Shown here: one piece after another, positions 27,384-40,255 of the stretch
How the letters are laid out: every line of letters begins with the position of its first letter
Position numbering within the stretch: the stretch's first letter is position 1
NCBI GenBank assembly: GCA_008921705.1
Contig: VFFE01006977.1
Span: forward strand, 374,296-438,295
Length of the DNA: 64,000 nucleotides
Direction: 5' to 3'
From: Burhinus oedicnemus
Lineage: Eukaryota > Chordata > Aves > Charadriiformes > Burhinidae
Translations under genes and position numbers: made by a program
Notes under the pieces: model-generated
What the model was told of the DNA's origin: nothing
The model's database searches: none
What the model saw: the letters and a program-made list of their open reading frames with translations, nothing else

Positions 27384-30300
27384 AAGGTTTAAGTTCTTTG
27401 TTGAGCGACTGGGAAGAAAACAGTGCTCAAAACACTTCTTCAGCTGAATGCCATCAGTTTGATTTACAGCAGCTCTAGATTATGTGATGAGAAAATTTGC
27501 GCAACCTTTCCTGCACTTCTCACCTGGAGCAGACTGTGGACATGTATATATTTCATGCACAGCAGACTTAGCGTTTCAGGGATATGGTGACCCATACAGC
27601 ACAGAGACAACTAATCAGGACCTATTGTTTTTGTGCAGTAACTGCAATCACTTGGAATGTGCAGGGATGACATTTTGCTATCCATGTCACCTCTCTGACA
27701 TGATTAGTGCTAAGACACGTGCTAACCACCAGTGTCCTTGGTCAGAAAGAGATGGCTACCAAACCATTGATATTTTGGGTGCATATTCTGGAAGTGCTAC
27801 CTAATAATCCCCCACTTCTTTATTCTCACAACAATGTGGAAATTCAGTTTATCATATGTGAAAAGAGCACTGGTCCTACTTCGCTGTCAACGTGGCTTTT
27901 TCTCTCATAGCGAGAACTTGGGTTGGAAACCACACTGTTCTCCAGTCAGCCTACACAAAAGCTGGGCAATATAGCAGGAAACACAGAAGGCAGCATGTGA
28001 AGAAAGGTGCTGATCATTGAAGAAAGAACAGTGAGAAGCTCTAGGAACTTCCTCTGGCATCTCCAAGCACTTGGGGAAAAATTATACAACAGACCTCAGG
28101 TTCCGCTGAGCTCTTTTATGGACTCAACCTCAAAGCTGACAGAGGCTTTCAAGAGGCCATAGAAAAAGGACTTGTGCTCCAATTCTGACTTCCAGTCAGA
28201 ATGTAACTGAAACATCCTGACTCCTTCAAAGTACCAAAGAGAAAAGGATTTGACCTTTGCGCAGAAACTTTCTCTAAAAAGCAAAATTTAATGGTGAAGC
28301 TAATAAAATGTATTTAATCCATGCAGTCTCTAAAATTAACTCCTATTTTTGGAAGCACAATGTGTTCCATGTTTAACAGGAGGATTCATCCTGTTACACT
28401 CTTACAGTATCTTTATTATAATGTCTGAAAACACCTCAGTTTCCCAGCCAAAATACTGGAAACAAGGAAATTAAGAGAAAACTTGTCTGGTCGATAAACA
28501 AATGACATAGCCACCAACACCAGCAGGGCAGATTCAATTTTCATGTGTGTTAAAAGCCATGTGCAATGTTTTTATAGCTGGAGTACACTCCAAGTAACTT
28601 AGCAATATTATGCACACAAACCCCAGGGCTTAGACCAGCAGATGAAGAAAACCTAGTCCTACAGTACCGGGGGGTGAAATGGAGACCGTGACAATGTTTA
28701 GACTACAGACAATAATGTAATGTATATTATTGCTGGCTCCTGTTTAAAACCAAGCTTCAGGTCGATCGTGCAGCCTCAGCAGTCAGAGCACTTGAAGTAT
28801 CCCCAGGATTTTCCTGTTACACATGTTTGTTTTGCTTGCTTAAAAAAGACACCTTATGAAAGTCATGCTTTTTCCCTCTCTTTCAAATATATCAAGCCAG
28901 ATGAAGAAGCCAGGTTTTTCTCTTGAAGACAAAAGCTGATTCACTACAACACCCAAGGAAAAAGCTTAAGATCTACAGACTTATCAGCTGGTTTTATAGA
29001 ACACTTCATTTCTTTGAAGGTTAATTTATTTATTCTCTCTCATCAGGAGACGTCTCACTGAGCTGGGCATGTTTGTAGATGTGAATTTCATGAATCACAC
29101 ATCTTAAAAGCAAGCACAGAAATAAGGGCAGACTAGAACCATAGCCGGGGGTCAACACACAACATGTATTGACTAGGGTAAAAGTAATGAATCTAGATAT
29201 AAGCCCTCCAGCACAGACGTCACCAGTAATTTCTTTTTCCATAGATGAAACCACAATTAAGGGATTGCTGGGCTGCTACTTCCTAGAGGAGATCTTTGAG
29301 CCTGACTATGTGGCACTCTCTTCCCAGAGCAGAGCATCATCTCTTCACATACCATCACCCGCTGTGCCAAGTACAACAAAATGAGCTACAAGTCACTTGC
29401 ACCTGGCAGATGAAAGTATCACATACAAGTCCATGATAAAAGTTTTGCAGATGTCTGAAGGATTCTCCCAAACTGCAGAGAAGCTTAAGAGGTAATCTGT
29501 GACTCTCCAGTGAATGTTTTGACACACCTGGTAACACACCAACTGCTGTAGATGGTGTCTGGTCAAGCACCTATGAAACGTCCTCGCTATTATCCAAACC
29601 ATATGAGGGAATGACAGATACTAAGGAGAGAACTAGATTTATTGGGTTGTAATGTTTTTAGTCTTTTTCCCCATTTTGCTCTCCCAGAGCAACAGGAGCC
29701 TTAATTATTACTGTCCCGTCTGGAATTTGGTGCTCACAAGCTTTACCTTGTGGTTGGGTGCTCAGATTCTACAACCTCCACTACCTTCAGCATTAACTAA
29801 AGAAAGACATAAGAATATCCAAAAGGATATTAAATACACAAAAAGGTAATAATTCCCATAGATGGAAATGCTTAACTCTAACAATTTTAAATAAAAACAA
29901 GACAAAAAATTTCCAGTACTTTCCATCTTAGCTTCTTGATGGTTTTCTTGTTTGAGAACAAGAAACATTATCCCCCACTAAGAATCTGGCACCTCTCCTT
30001 TTTTGAGCATAATGGATCTGTGATGAACTTCAGACCTGTTCATTAGTTGTTTCTGAGAGATGGTGGAACCCACAAAGCTCATCAAGCAAAGATACTCTTA
30101 TGGGGATGTTACAGGTCCAGGGTTCTGTGACTACAGTTGCAGGTCAGGGTGCCCTGGGTCAGCCACGAAAGATGGCTAAAAGTGACAAAATATCATCTTT
30201 TCTGATGATGGAACATTCTAAGGACATTTCCCCACATGCAGCTGTAACGTGATGTTACTGCTCCTTATAAATATTTGGTCACAGCCACATGGTTGGCAGT

Positions 30301-33300
30301 TCAAAGCTCAAGCGGTCATGAGGCACTGCCATCATGACTTTCTTTTCCTCAGAAACATGGAATCTGTCCAAATGTTCATTTCTAGAATACAATCAAGTGC
30401 GCAAAGAAGCAGGAATATGTGGCTACTTTGGGGACTAAAGCATTTACCTTTGCACCTTGAGATCCACACATCCCAAGAATTTCCATTTCCTCCTCCTCTC
30501 TTTCTCTCTTTGGCCAAAAGACCCATATAAAAAGGCAGTAGCAGCCACGAACAGGACTACCAGACTGCTTGTGCACCAAAGAGGGAAGAGATACTGCCCA
30601 CATCCATCCCGTCTCTCAACACATGCAATGACAGTAATGGAGACCACTACCCTTGTCTTGAATACCCTCAAAAAAACATACAGATACATCTGGGCCATGA
30701 CAGACCTCAAAAGTTTCATTTGTCTTCACCATAGGCGAGGGCCTTGGAGGATACACAGAGTTAGCTTGTTCATTAATCCAACTCATGCTCCAGCCTTCTC
30801 CCTCTTTCCCAAACTGCACAGACAAGACGCCTTGTCTTGGCTGAGGTTCTCTTCCTCCATCCTGCTGCTGTTAAGGGCTGGTTCTCTGACACACCAGACT
30901 AGTAAAGAGTTATCCTTAACAAAGTCACAAATTACTGTGAAATACTCTCTAGGACTGGAAAACCACAAAGACCTAAGCACATAGGTTCAACTTTAAAGCA
31001 GAAGGCTAAACAAGCTAGAAGTCTTTTTCTCTTACACGTTAGAACAAGTTAGTTGATTCTTTTTGATACATATCAGTAATGATTTAATTAACTCTCCAGA
31101 ACATCTTAGGTCTACTCTATGCAAAACCATAGGCTGAACAGGAATCCACTGCATTTGACAAGACTGGAAGAGTATACTTTTCCCATAGGCTTGCCCTCAA
31201 ACATGAAGAGTAGCATGGCAACTGCTGTACCATTAGAGAGTGCTGCTGTAGTTGCAAAGTGTCCCTGGCTTTTACTTATGCAGAGGGGGAAAAGGAACTT
31301 TGCATGCCATATGATTCTTTGAGGTTTGTGTCTTACTCTCACAAAAATCATTTGGACATCAGGATTTTCGGATCTCCTCAAAGATGAGCTTTATCACATT
31401 ATAAGCCTGAATACAACGTCATGCATACAAACCACCATGGTATTATTTCCTTTTTGGTTTACTCTATTTGGGCTCTGTACCCCTCTTGAGAACTCTGGAG
31501 AAGTGTCAAGTACAAGCCAATGCAAAGGATGTGTCCCTACCACAGGCCCTGAACTAAGAAGAAAAGACCCTTTTCTCTGTGTCCCTGTTCTAAAATCTAA
31601 TCTAATTGTTGCTCCAGAAACAGAATGGACTTCGGATAAGATCTTTAGCTGCCCAAAACACAAAAGAAACTTCTCACCTGAAGCCATATTTTAGACTATG
31701 ACTGCTTTAATTATTATTATTCTCACAGAAATTTCCATGACAATAGCAAAACTGCATGAGACTAGGTGGAAAGTATTCAAAGGACATCTGGTTTTGTTTT
31801 TTCTTTTTCTTCCCTGCACTCACTGTGGGGGGGGAAATGGTGCATGGAAAGAAGACTGTATGATCTTCCCCAGAGCCACCCCTAAATAACTTTCTTAGCA
31901 TGACTCCCCATCTGCATATTACATACGCTTGTTAGACATATATGGCTTCTAACTGGCTTTGGCCAGAAGACAATTCTGCATGGAGTAGTTTGTGCTTTGG
32001 CTCTGCACCACACACTCACAGCCCCTCACTTCATCAGTGGGCTTTGGCGAGCAGATCTCACTTTGTCTCCATGTCCGACACCACAGCACTGTCAAATCAA
32101 TCACATACACACTTATCTGAAGACAGAATGGAAACCCTTCCTTCCCCATCACCCATTTCCATTCAAGGGATTATTCCATAGAAGACACTGGTGCAGACAC
32201 TGCTTCAACTGGAGGTGTTAATGGAACCTCAGAGTTATGTCTGAACCTTTGCAGCTCAATCCCTTTAGATTAAACTCTTTATTAGTAAATCATCGCCCGC
32301 AGTTAAAGGTCTCCTAAATGTTCTTGTTAATGCTTGGTACACTGAAATATGCAATGAAATAAGAGGAATGTAAATCAGTTTGTAATAAGAGACCATGCCC
32401 AGTACCTATTTAATGATATTTTGACTCCAGCTTCTTATTTTTATCACTAGGAGCTCAGAAATTTTAAATCTTTCCCATAATTATTCTTCTGTGTGTTTTA
32501 GCAAAACTCGAAATATTTAACCTATAATTGTGCAATCTTTAATCTCTCTGGCTTTCCTCAGAACAAGAAAATGGTAGCAGTTAGCCTAGACAACTGGTTT
32601 TAATTTAAGCTAATAGGAGAAATCCATGGCTCTGGCTAACTTTGTGATTTCATATGGCCAGAAAGGAAGAAAACCGAACTGGTGGTGTTCCTACAAATCC
32701 TCAGTGTAAGTACCCAAATTAGTACTGTAAATTCAATACACATTTATTTTAAAATGTATTGCAAGAATTTCTACCACCATTTATGGCCTTCTGGGGTAAC
32801 ATGCTAACAGCGGCCAACAGACCAATAACTGTTCAATGACTTTCATGATGACATTCTTATTATGGCACAGATTTTGATATCATTAATCAAGCACCATCTT
32901 ATTCCATGAATAGTCATCCCACTGACACAGGCTTTCCAAATAAGGACCTGTTTAGTGCAAGTAAGTCTAATAGATTTGGCATTGAATCAGAATTGGCTAT
33001 GGAGATAAGAACTTTAAAATTTGCATGGAAAAAAATCACGTTTAAGCACAGTTCTACTGTATACTAGTACCATGAATGTCTTTTGTTATTACTGAAGCAT
33101 TGAGTGCACTCATTACAAGAGAAAGGTCATACCTTGCAGAATCAGCCTTTGGTGGACAGGGCCATCAGAAATTTAGCGTAACCTTAAATCTTGAACTTTA
33201 AGTCTTCTACCAATGTATGAACATGTTACAATACAGCAAACAGAACACAGGATCTAGTTTACTGCAATGTTCACTTTCCCATAACTTCCACCAACATTTT

Positions 33301-33944
33301 ATCTAATTTTCTGTCTTCTGTGGATGAGTGGTTCCAAAGTGTAATCTCATTGATGCCATGTAACTTCAAACAAGTTCTGCATTTGAAATGAACTTTTGTT
33401 CTTACAGAAACTCCTTCTGTTGTATAGACAAAGCCATCTTGGTTCCTTCGTCCCATCTTAGAAAGGAAGTCTGCCTAGAGGCTCGAGTTTCTGTGAAGGC
33501 ACTGAAGAATAATTTATCTTACGCTATACCATGTTGTGGTACTGTGTCTTCCTAACATGCATCTGTTTCTTTTCATCTGAACAAAATAAATTAACTCCTC
33601 TGCATGTCAGTATAACATGCCTATACCCTATATCCATAAAACTATCACTCCTTCTGACTCCTAGAAGTTATTTTCAGACTCCAGTTCATTTGAAAATTTC
33701 CGAGAAAACAGGCAAAAAGAAAAACAGAAAAAGGGCAGAGGAAAAATCTTTGGTTAACTATTGTAATAATCTGGCATTAAAATTGATCAATATAATCAGA
33801 AAAAAATCCCTGTGAAGCAGGTTGAGGCTGTACAGCTAATTGCCAATTATCTTGTTCACAGCAGTCATGTCCTCACAGCACATACAGGACCTTCCTGCTA
33901 TGTAAATAGCTTAAGGATGAGTTTTTCTACGTGCTCAGTGTTGA

Positions 33945-34003
33945 CCTGACTCTGCTTTCTTGAAATCAATGGTAAAACTGTAAAGGGAATTCTCCTTCCT
34001 TCT
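33945..34003. repeat. degenerate amniote repeat relic
   Basis: TTGAAATCAATGGTAAAACT followed by GTAAAGGGAATT resembles the TTGAAGTCAATGGCAAAACTC core of the same old repeat seen elsewhere in the window. The match is short and diverged. Confidence 0.35.
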
Positions 34004-36916
34004 CAAATTCAGCTTACTGCCACAGTAAAGTGCTTTTAGTAGCAATGCCATTATCTATTAACATAACAAAACATGCAGCTGTCATTTATCACCCTGCTTT
34101 GTCTCACATCCTCTTCAGTGCAAAAAAAGCATACCATATGTACCAGGCTAAAATGGAGTGTTCTTTTTCTGATTTGGGAGAAAAGATTCTAGAACACTTT
34201 TATAAATGTATATTCTCGGAATCATTTAGATAAAGGCTAGGTCAAACACATTGTGTCTTTGGGAATGACGGTGATGAAAGTCACAGGCATCTTTGCCTCC
34301 TGCAGAGTTTCCTTCTGAACCTGTACCCATCTCTATGAGCATTCTGTTACCATACAACAGTGTTTGTAACCATCTTGGAGAGTTTCAATGGATCGCTGAG
34401 GTGAAGTGCTCAATCATAGTCTTCAAGTCAGACCTACACGCCCTTGAAGCTCTTGTCCTTATAGGTCTTTTAACCCTTGTCCCAGGCTATGGAGCCTTTA
34501 AGATAAAGGCTGAAACTGCACATTTGCTTTAATTGGTTTTCCTCAGGAAGATACTGTGCAAGGAAGAAGATAAAATGAATGTGCTTGTTGTTATGTGGGT
34601 TGACAGACCGAATCTCCCCAATATTCTGTGCTAGCTTATATTTCTCAAAGGCTGAATGTTTCACATCCAAGCAGGTAACATTACCACAGTCCAGCTGATA
34701 GGTCACAAAGACATACATATGTTTAAATGGATGATCACCCACAACAACAGGACAGAAATGTATAGCTATCCAGAGAGGAAAGCCACCTCACAAAATCTTG
34801 GTAAATGAAATTTTGTGATAAACAAGAATCAACTAATGTTCACAGGAAATTGAAAACCTATGCATGTACATGTTCACCAAAGACGACTGCACAGTCTCTG
34901 CAACCTCTTTGAACTTCATGGCCTGGTTCCAGGTTGTTCTGAGCACAGAACATTAGCTTCAGTGAAACAGGCTTTGGTTTTGAGTTTTTTAATTTTTATT
35001 TGTAAAAGCTCAGTGAGAATATTTGACCCTGAGAAATTGGTGGCTCACATCCATCCAGGGTAAGCTTCTCCACATTAGTTACACTTTTCTGTTCTTAAGA
35101 GGGGAAGGCATTGCTCTTCATTCAGGAATGATACAGATTAGTCAGAACTTATTTTTGTAAGCTAGGAAGGACCCAAATTGAATTTGAAAGATTTGATTCA
35201 GACATGATTCAGAATTCAATCCCATCATTGACTGATGGAGGATCAATGTTACAAACCGTAAGTGTTCAGATGTGCTGCTCACTGACAGATATAGATGGAA
35301 CATAAGTAAAATTAAGACAATGCTGACTAACAAAATTCTATCACTTAATTTTCAGAGTTCCCAAGCTTATACGGTTTTTGATTCTTTGCAAGACTTGCGT
35401 TACTTGTATTTTATAACTCTCCAAGGTGAACATAGTCTGGAGCAGATCCTCAAGTACTAAAAGTAAGAGAAGAACGCTTACTGATTTCAGTGACTACAGT
35501 CTCTAAAAGTCATCAGCAGGAGAAAACTTTGCATCATTTAATTTCCATCTAGAATACAAACACTGAGCACCTTAGTTTCTCAATTGCTTGTTACAAATAT
35601 ATGTACACATACAAAGTCAGGCTTGCTCAGAGCCATGGCTGATTTATTGTTCTGATGACTTCAAGAGCACTAAACTAAATGCATATCAGCCAAGGATCAG
35701 CCCAAAAGATATTTAATTAGGAACTGTAAGTATATTTTTAGAAAGAAACAGTTAAACTAGTATGGAATAAAAAACATGTCAAGACAGAAGCAGTGTGACA
35801 CGCTCAGACCACTACAGTAAATGGAAAATGTACTTTGCTCTTGGTTGCAAAGTATTTCTGTACCAGAATGAAGTTCCCATGTGCATAACCAGCACAAAGC
35901 CAAAAAAAATAGGCTACAGGACAGGAAAGGCTATTTCTGCATTTATATTTTAAGTGTATGTATTTAACTAGTCACAGTAATGTCTAAGCATAAGGATATC
36001 TGGTGTCTGGAATGCATCTATAGGCCCACTGAAAGGATATAGTTAAGTTCACTTCCAGAAGAGAGATCATAATAAATGATTACAACATCACACCTGTAAT
36101 ACAGAGATTTGTGCATGCTAGAACTTCCCAATCACAGAAAAATTTAGTGTATTTTTCTTTTTACCATCAAATTCTTTGTTGAATAATGAATAAAGACTGA
36201 TCATAGAGCCTAACTGTGGAGTGCAAGGTACCATGGGATTCACAAAATGATCCATGGTTCATAGTCACCAAGTGGCAGAATCATAATCACTCTGCTGCAT
36301 TAGGGCTGTTTAATTATCAGCTTTTGCAAAGACTATAGTTGTACTATGGAATTGCAAAGAATTTTACTAAAGAAGATCCAGTTTTCTCACTGGAAAGTTT
36401 TTGCTTGTTTGTTTCTTTTTGATGCTGAGATGCCCCTTTTTCAAAAAGATATTATTAAACTTGGATTGCAATTAAATATCTGTCTAATTTTATGCCATGG
36501 ACACATAAAAACCTTAATTACATACTTTATGAACTATAATACAGTTAGCACATGTATATATCCATCTTTATATATAGATATAATATATATAGTTTCTCAA
36601 ACATTAAATGTGTTTCTTTGAAAATCCTTTTATAATGTTCAAAAAATAAGATGCTTCAACAACAACTTCTGTGAGATCTACTGCACTAACTATAGCAGCT
36701 TTGAACCTGACCATCTCTTTGTAGACTCCACATTTGCCTTTAATTAAGGTCTGCTAGACCACAAACTATAGGTTCACTTCATTCAGTGAATCTCTTCAGA
36801 CTCAAAACAGCCAAAACTTATTTTACACAGAATTTCTCATTTCTTTGCCTTTCCACATTAGAATCTCCAGTCATTTTTAGATTTTGCAGTGCAGAGTAAA
36901 TATGGACCTATCTTAC

Positions 36917-37044
36917 CTTCCATGTGTTCCACATAGCAATATACATCATAAGTTTCATTAGGAAAACGGCGGCCGTATGTTCTGACTCCTTTCTTTCCCA
37001 TTTTGTCTCCAAAGCAGCCAATTCTTGGATGTCTAATTGGATAC
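36917..37044 (-). CDS. VCAN: VCAN exon 5: link module 1, second half
   Basis: The exon has 128 nt, as I recall for human exon 5, entering in phase 2 and leaving in phase 1. It encodes about residues 206-248: [14 protein letters not shown], then the basic segment [11 protein letters not shown], then [14 protein letters not shown]. It completes link module 1 with its third and fourth cysteines (IGCFGD and VYCYVE). The conserved basic and aromatic residues of this half are typical of the hyaluronan-binding surface. The acceptor is CATTTCAG and the donor GAAG/GTAAGA. The split Arg (AG/G) with exon 4 and split Asp (G/AT) with exon 6 both read correctly. PNETYD contains a sequon where human has PQETYD. 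Confidence 0.96.
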
Positions 37045-37158
37045 CTGAAATGCAGCATGCTCATATTTATTATTAAAAATAAGTCAGCATTTTAAGTCTG
37101 TACAGGATAAGCATATTAATTTTGGGAAACTGTGTCAGGGGGTTTCTAAATGTCTCAC
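37045..37158 (-). other. VCAN intron 4 (114 bp)
   Basis: This very short intron lies between the two halves of link module 1. It has donor GTGAGA, acceptor CATTTCAG and a pyrimidine-poor interior. Its size contrasts with neighbouring introns of about 12 kb. Confidence 0.95.
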
Positions 37159-37333
37159 CTAACAGTCTGGTCAGACACCCAGCCAGCATCACATTGCTCA
37201 AATCCATCTTCATAGGCTGCTTTTAGTTGCTCTGGGCTTGCTATGACAGCACCGTTGTCCAGACAAGTCTGCTGAGCTTGTGTAAAATTCAGAGTATACC
37301 TGCTGGTTGCTGCACGATAGTGAAATACAACAC
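37159..37333 (-). CDS. VCAN: VCAN exon 4: link module 1, first half
   Basis: The exon has 175 nt, the same length I recall for human exon 4, entering in phase 1 and leaving in phase 2. It encodes roughly residues 148-206, starting [16 protein letters not shown] and including [18 protein letters not shown]. It forms the N-terminal half of the first link (PTR/Xlink) module, a hyaluronan-binding fold with two disulfides; two of the four cysteines are here (QTCLDN and EQCDAGW). The acceptor is TTTTCAG at the 37334-37335 side and the donor is TTAG/GTGAGA. The NFT tripeptide at the start is an N-glycosylation sequon, where human has NFE. The exon lies only 114 bp from exon 5, so the two halves of the module are transcribed close together, while every other intron here exceeds 8 kb. 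Confidence 0.96.
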
Positions 37334-39736
37334 CTGAAAAGACAAAAAAACTTACATTAGTGATACATTTTGCATCATTTCTGCATCATCATGCTGTAAC
37401 TTTACCTAGGTATTGTTACAATGCTGAACAAAAATAGTAAAAGACTAGGAGGTACGCTATCATATAAATGATGTCCCCCCCTCTAGTGGCTGGTACCAGT
37501 AATTATATAACACCATATGTTATTAATAGCTGGTGAAATTATATTCACTGTACACACAGAAAAGAGTAATTAAACCATATATTTGTTTTCACTGCTGTAT
37601 TACAAAAAAACGTGATCAAAAGGGAGAATGAATGCTAAAATATGTCAGTGATATCACATAGTTAGTTACATGGACTTTTCCAGTTCCAAGTGCTGGTCAG
37701 CTAATTGCACTGCAGGCAAGGTGGCTTATGCTAACAGTGCTACCTGACATGTTGGCTTACTGGCCTACATGACACATCCAATTGCAAGTCAAACTGCATG
37801 GCCAGACAAGACCAAGCACGTCTAGTCCTCGGAAAAAGCAGGCTTAAAAATAGACTTTCTGAAGCAGCCAGCTGCAGTAACTGCACGCAGAAGTGCCAAC
37901 AGTGAATGGGGGATCCTTTGACTGCGGGAGTTCTGCTAGCTGCAGTGAGAACGTGTGACCAATGGGGACACCAAAAAAACTGTGCTTTTGATGAAGATTT
38001 GGTAATCAATGATGGCCCTGATATCTGTTTCTGTGCATCAAAGCCCACTACAAATATAACATTTATCAATATATGGCTGTTGGTCAATTTTTCATAACCG
38101 TGTTTTCCTGCACACACTACAAATAATACAGACGAAACAAAGCTTGCTTTTATTTGGGACCTTTCTGGTTCTGGAAGGAATCTTGACAATTTCAAAAGTT
38201 ACTTGAGTATGTCAGACATTTGGAGAGAGAGGGCTAGAGTTAAGATGGTTTTGGTTAAGATAGGATCTATATAGAAGCCACATTCTGTTTTCTACAAACA
38301 CATAATTGCCACTGAATTTGGCAACAGCTGCACGTGCACACCTAAAACAAACCATAAAGGGCACCAACTCTGAAGTTGCAGCAAACAGATATTCCACCTT
38401 GCAAAATCACTTTCTCCCTATTGCCAGTGTCTTTTACAGTTTAGCATCAAAAGGATGTCACCTGATGATCTCTGGAAAATAACATTCAACCTCACTTACT
38501 GCACTCTAAAATCTTGAACCATTGCAACACCATAAATCATCCACTACAGAGAACGGCTACAAAGCAAGAAAAATAAACCATAAAATGTTCCTTTTCTGTG
38601 ATGGTTTTATTGGAGTACTTCATGATGAGGAAATATCATGCTGTAATATGGTTTGGGAAAATGGTGGCATTATAGCAATAATGAATTTAACAAGTCTTTG
38701 TTTTTAGAGCATTTTTGAATGATGGAAGAAGTCTGCTAATTTGTGAGTAAATAGAAATATCAGTAACTTAGTAAACTGTTGATTCAAGAGGTTCTACCGT
38801 ATTTAGAAGTACTTTTTCTCATGCAGACAAATTCAGTAAAATTTTGTCATTTATCAAGGGCCTGGATATGGTCAATAAATAGAAAATACATATATTTTTT
38901 CCTGTCATGATTCACTAAGAAGGTTTCTGAAATTAAAATAGAACATATTATCTAAAAAATACTCACTGGTAAGTTAAACCTCAATTATCAGACACCGATT
39001 TTAGCAAAGCTACTGGCAGAGAAAGAGAAAATAGGAAATGCTGGAAATCTCCATATTTCATCATTTAATATGGAGTCACATATCAGCTGCAGGCACTAAC
39101 TGGAAGCTTACAGACCACTAGCATCCCCATAAAATGCCTTTTCAGAACAGCTGACAGAACTCATCATGGTTCTTCCAAGCAACAATGTAATTTCAGCTTC
39201 AAATAGATCCAGGCATTGTTTGGCAACAGTGACAAGTGAAGGATACACCCTGAAAAATTATGTCTATGTTTATATTACTAAATTAAATATTCCAGGTGCC
39301 TGCAATCCAGTCATCAAGAGTGTTAAATTGCTAGATTAGTTCACTGCATTATTTGGCCCAGGCCCCATAAGACCCTTCCAATTTCTGGGCAGACTTCAGG
39401 AGCTAGCGAAGACCAGGGACAACTTCCAAAGGGAACCTTCATCCTCTGCTGGGAGCCGAAGCAGCATACAGCATGGACGGGGGCCACACCACCCCAGAGA
39501 GCCTCAGTGCTAAAGCACAGTCTCAGACACATTTTCCTATTGATATGAACTATGTGTACTGGAAGACTTTGAAAGGGAACGTCAGAGAGATGGCTTTACT
39601 AGCTCATGTATCCCTGCACTTTCTCTGTTATGGGGCATCTTCTATTGCCTGGTCAGGGCAAATTTACATACCATTTGTCTTGTCTTAAAATGTGCAAAAC
39701 TTTATTTAGACATATATGTACATATCTTTGTATAGA

Positions 39737-39754
39737 TGTGTGTGTGTGTGTGTG
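39737..39754. repeat. TG dinucleotide microsatellite
   Basis: There are nine uninterrupted TG units in intron 3; the repeat is short enough to be only mildly polymorphic. Confidence 0.9.
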
Positions 39755-40235
39755 CATATTTTGGCTTTGTATACCCTAAACAACACAGTTCTTCACCACA
39801 TGTCCAACGCAGACCACTACCTTACAACATAAAAAGAGTCAGGAGACAGCAACTAATTACTCTTGAAACTGAAAAGCTTAAAGTAACAAAAATATGATTT
39901 GGAGATTATTTTTTTAAGATGTGGTACGCATTAAAATATTTATTTTAATATATAAGGAATTTAGTAACATTGTTTGACACTGTAAGCCTGTTACTTGCTG
40001 TTATAAATGAGCATGGCTCTCTGTTCAGTAGTACAGAATTGAATAAAACAAGTTCAAGTGACCTGCCTGGTGTTCTGGGTCTGGCATAAGAAATGGGCAA
40101 GTTTTACATAGCTCACAAGAGAAGCTGATAAAACATTTACCCTGAATCACAAGTATGAACACATAATAATATTCACAAGCTAGACATCTGGCTTTACTGC
40201 ATGATATTGTTGAATAGACAAAAATATTGTAAGCC

Positions 40236-40255
40236 TTTTTTTTTTTTTTTTTTTT
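40236..40255. repeat. poly-T run of 20
   Basis: There are twenty consecutive T. On the transcribed minus strand this is poly-A, but no retroelement body precedes it recognisably. Confidence 0.9.

Noticed and set aside
30457..30984. 175-codon plus-strand frame in intron 5
   Set aside because: It starts at TTG rather than ATG, has no recognisable domain and overlaps several other chance frames on both strands; kept only as a low-interest observation.
36555..36600. TATATA-rich stretch as a promoter
   Set aside because: It is a low-complexity AT repeat deep in intron 5 with no start-site context.
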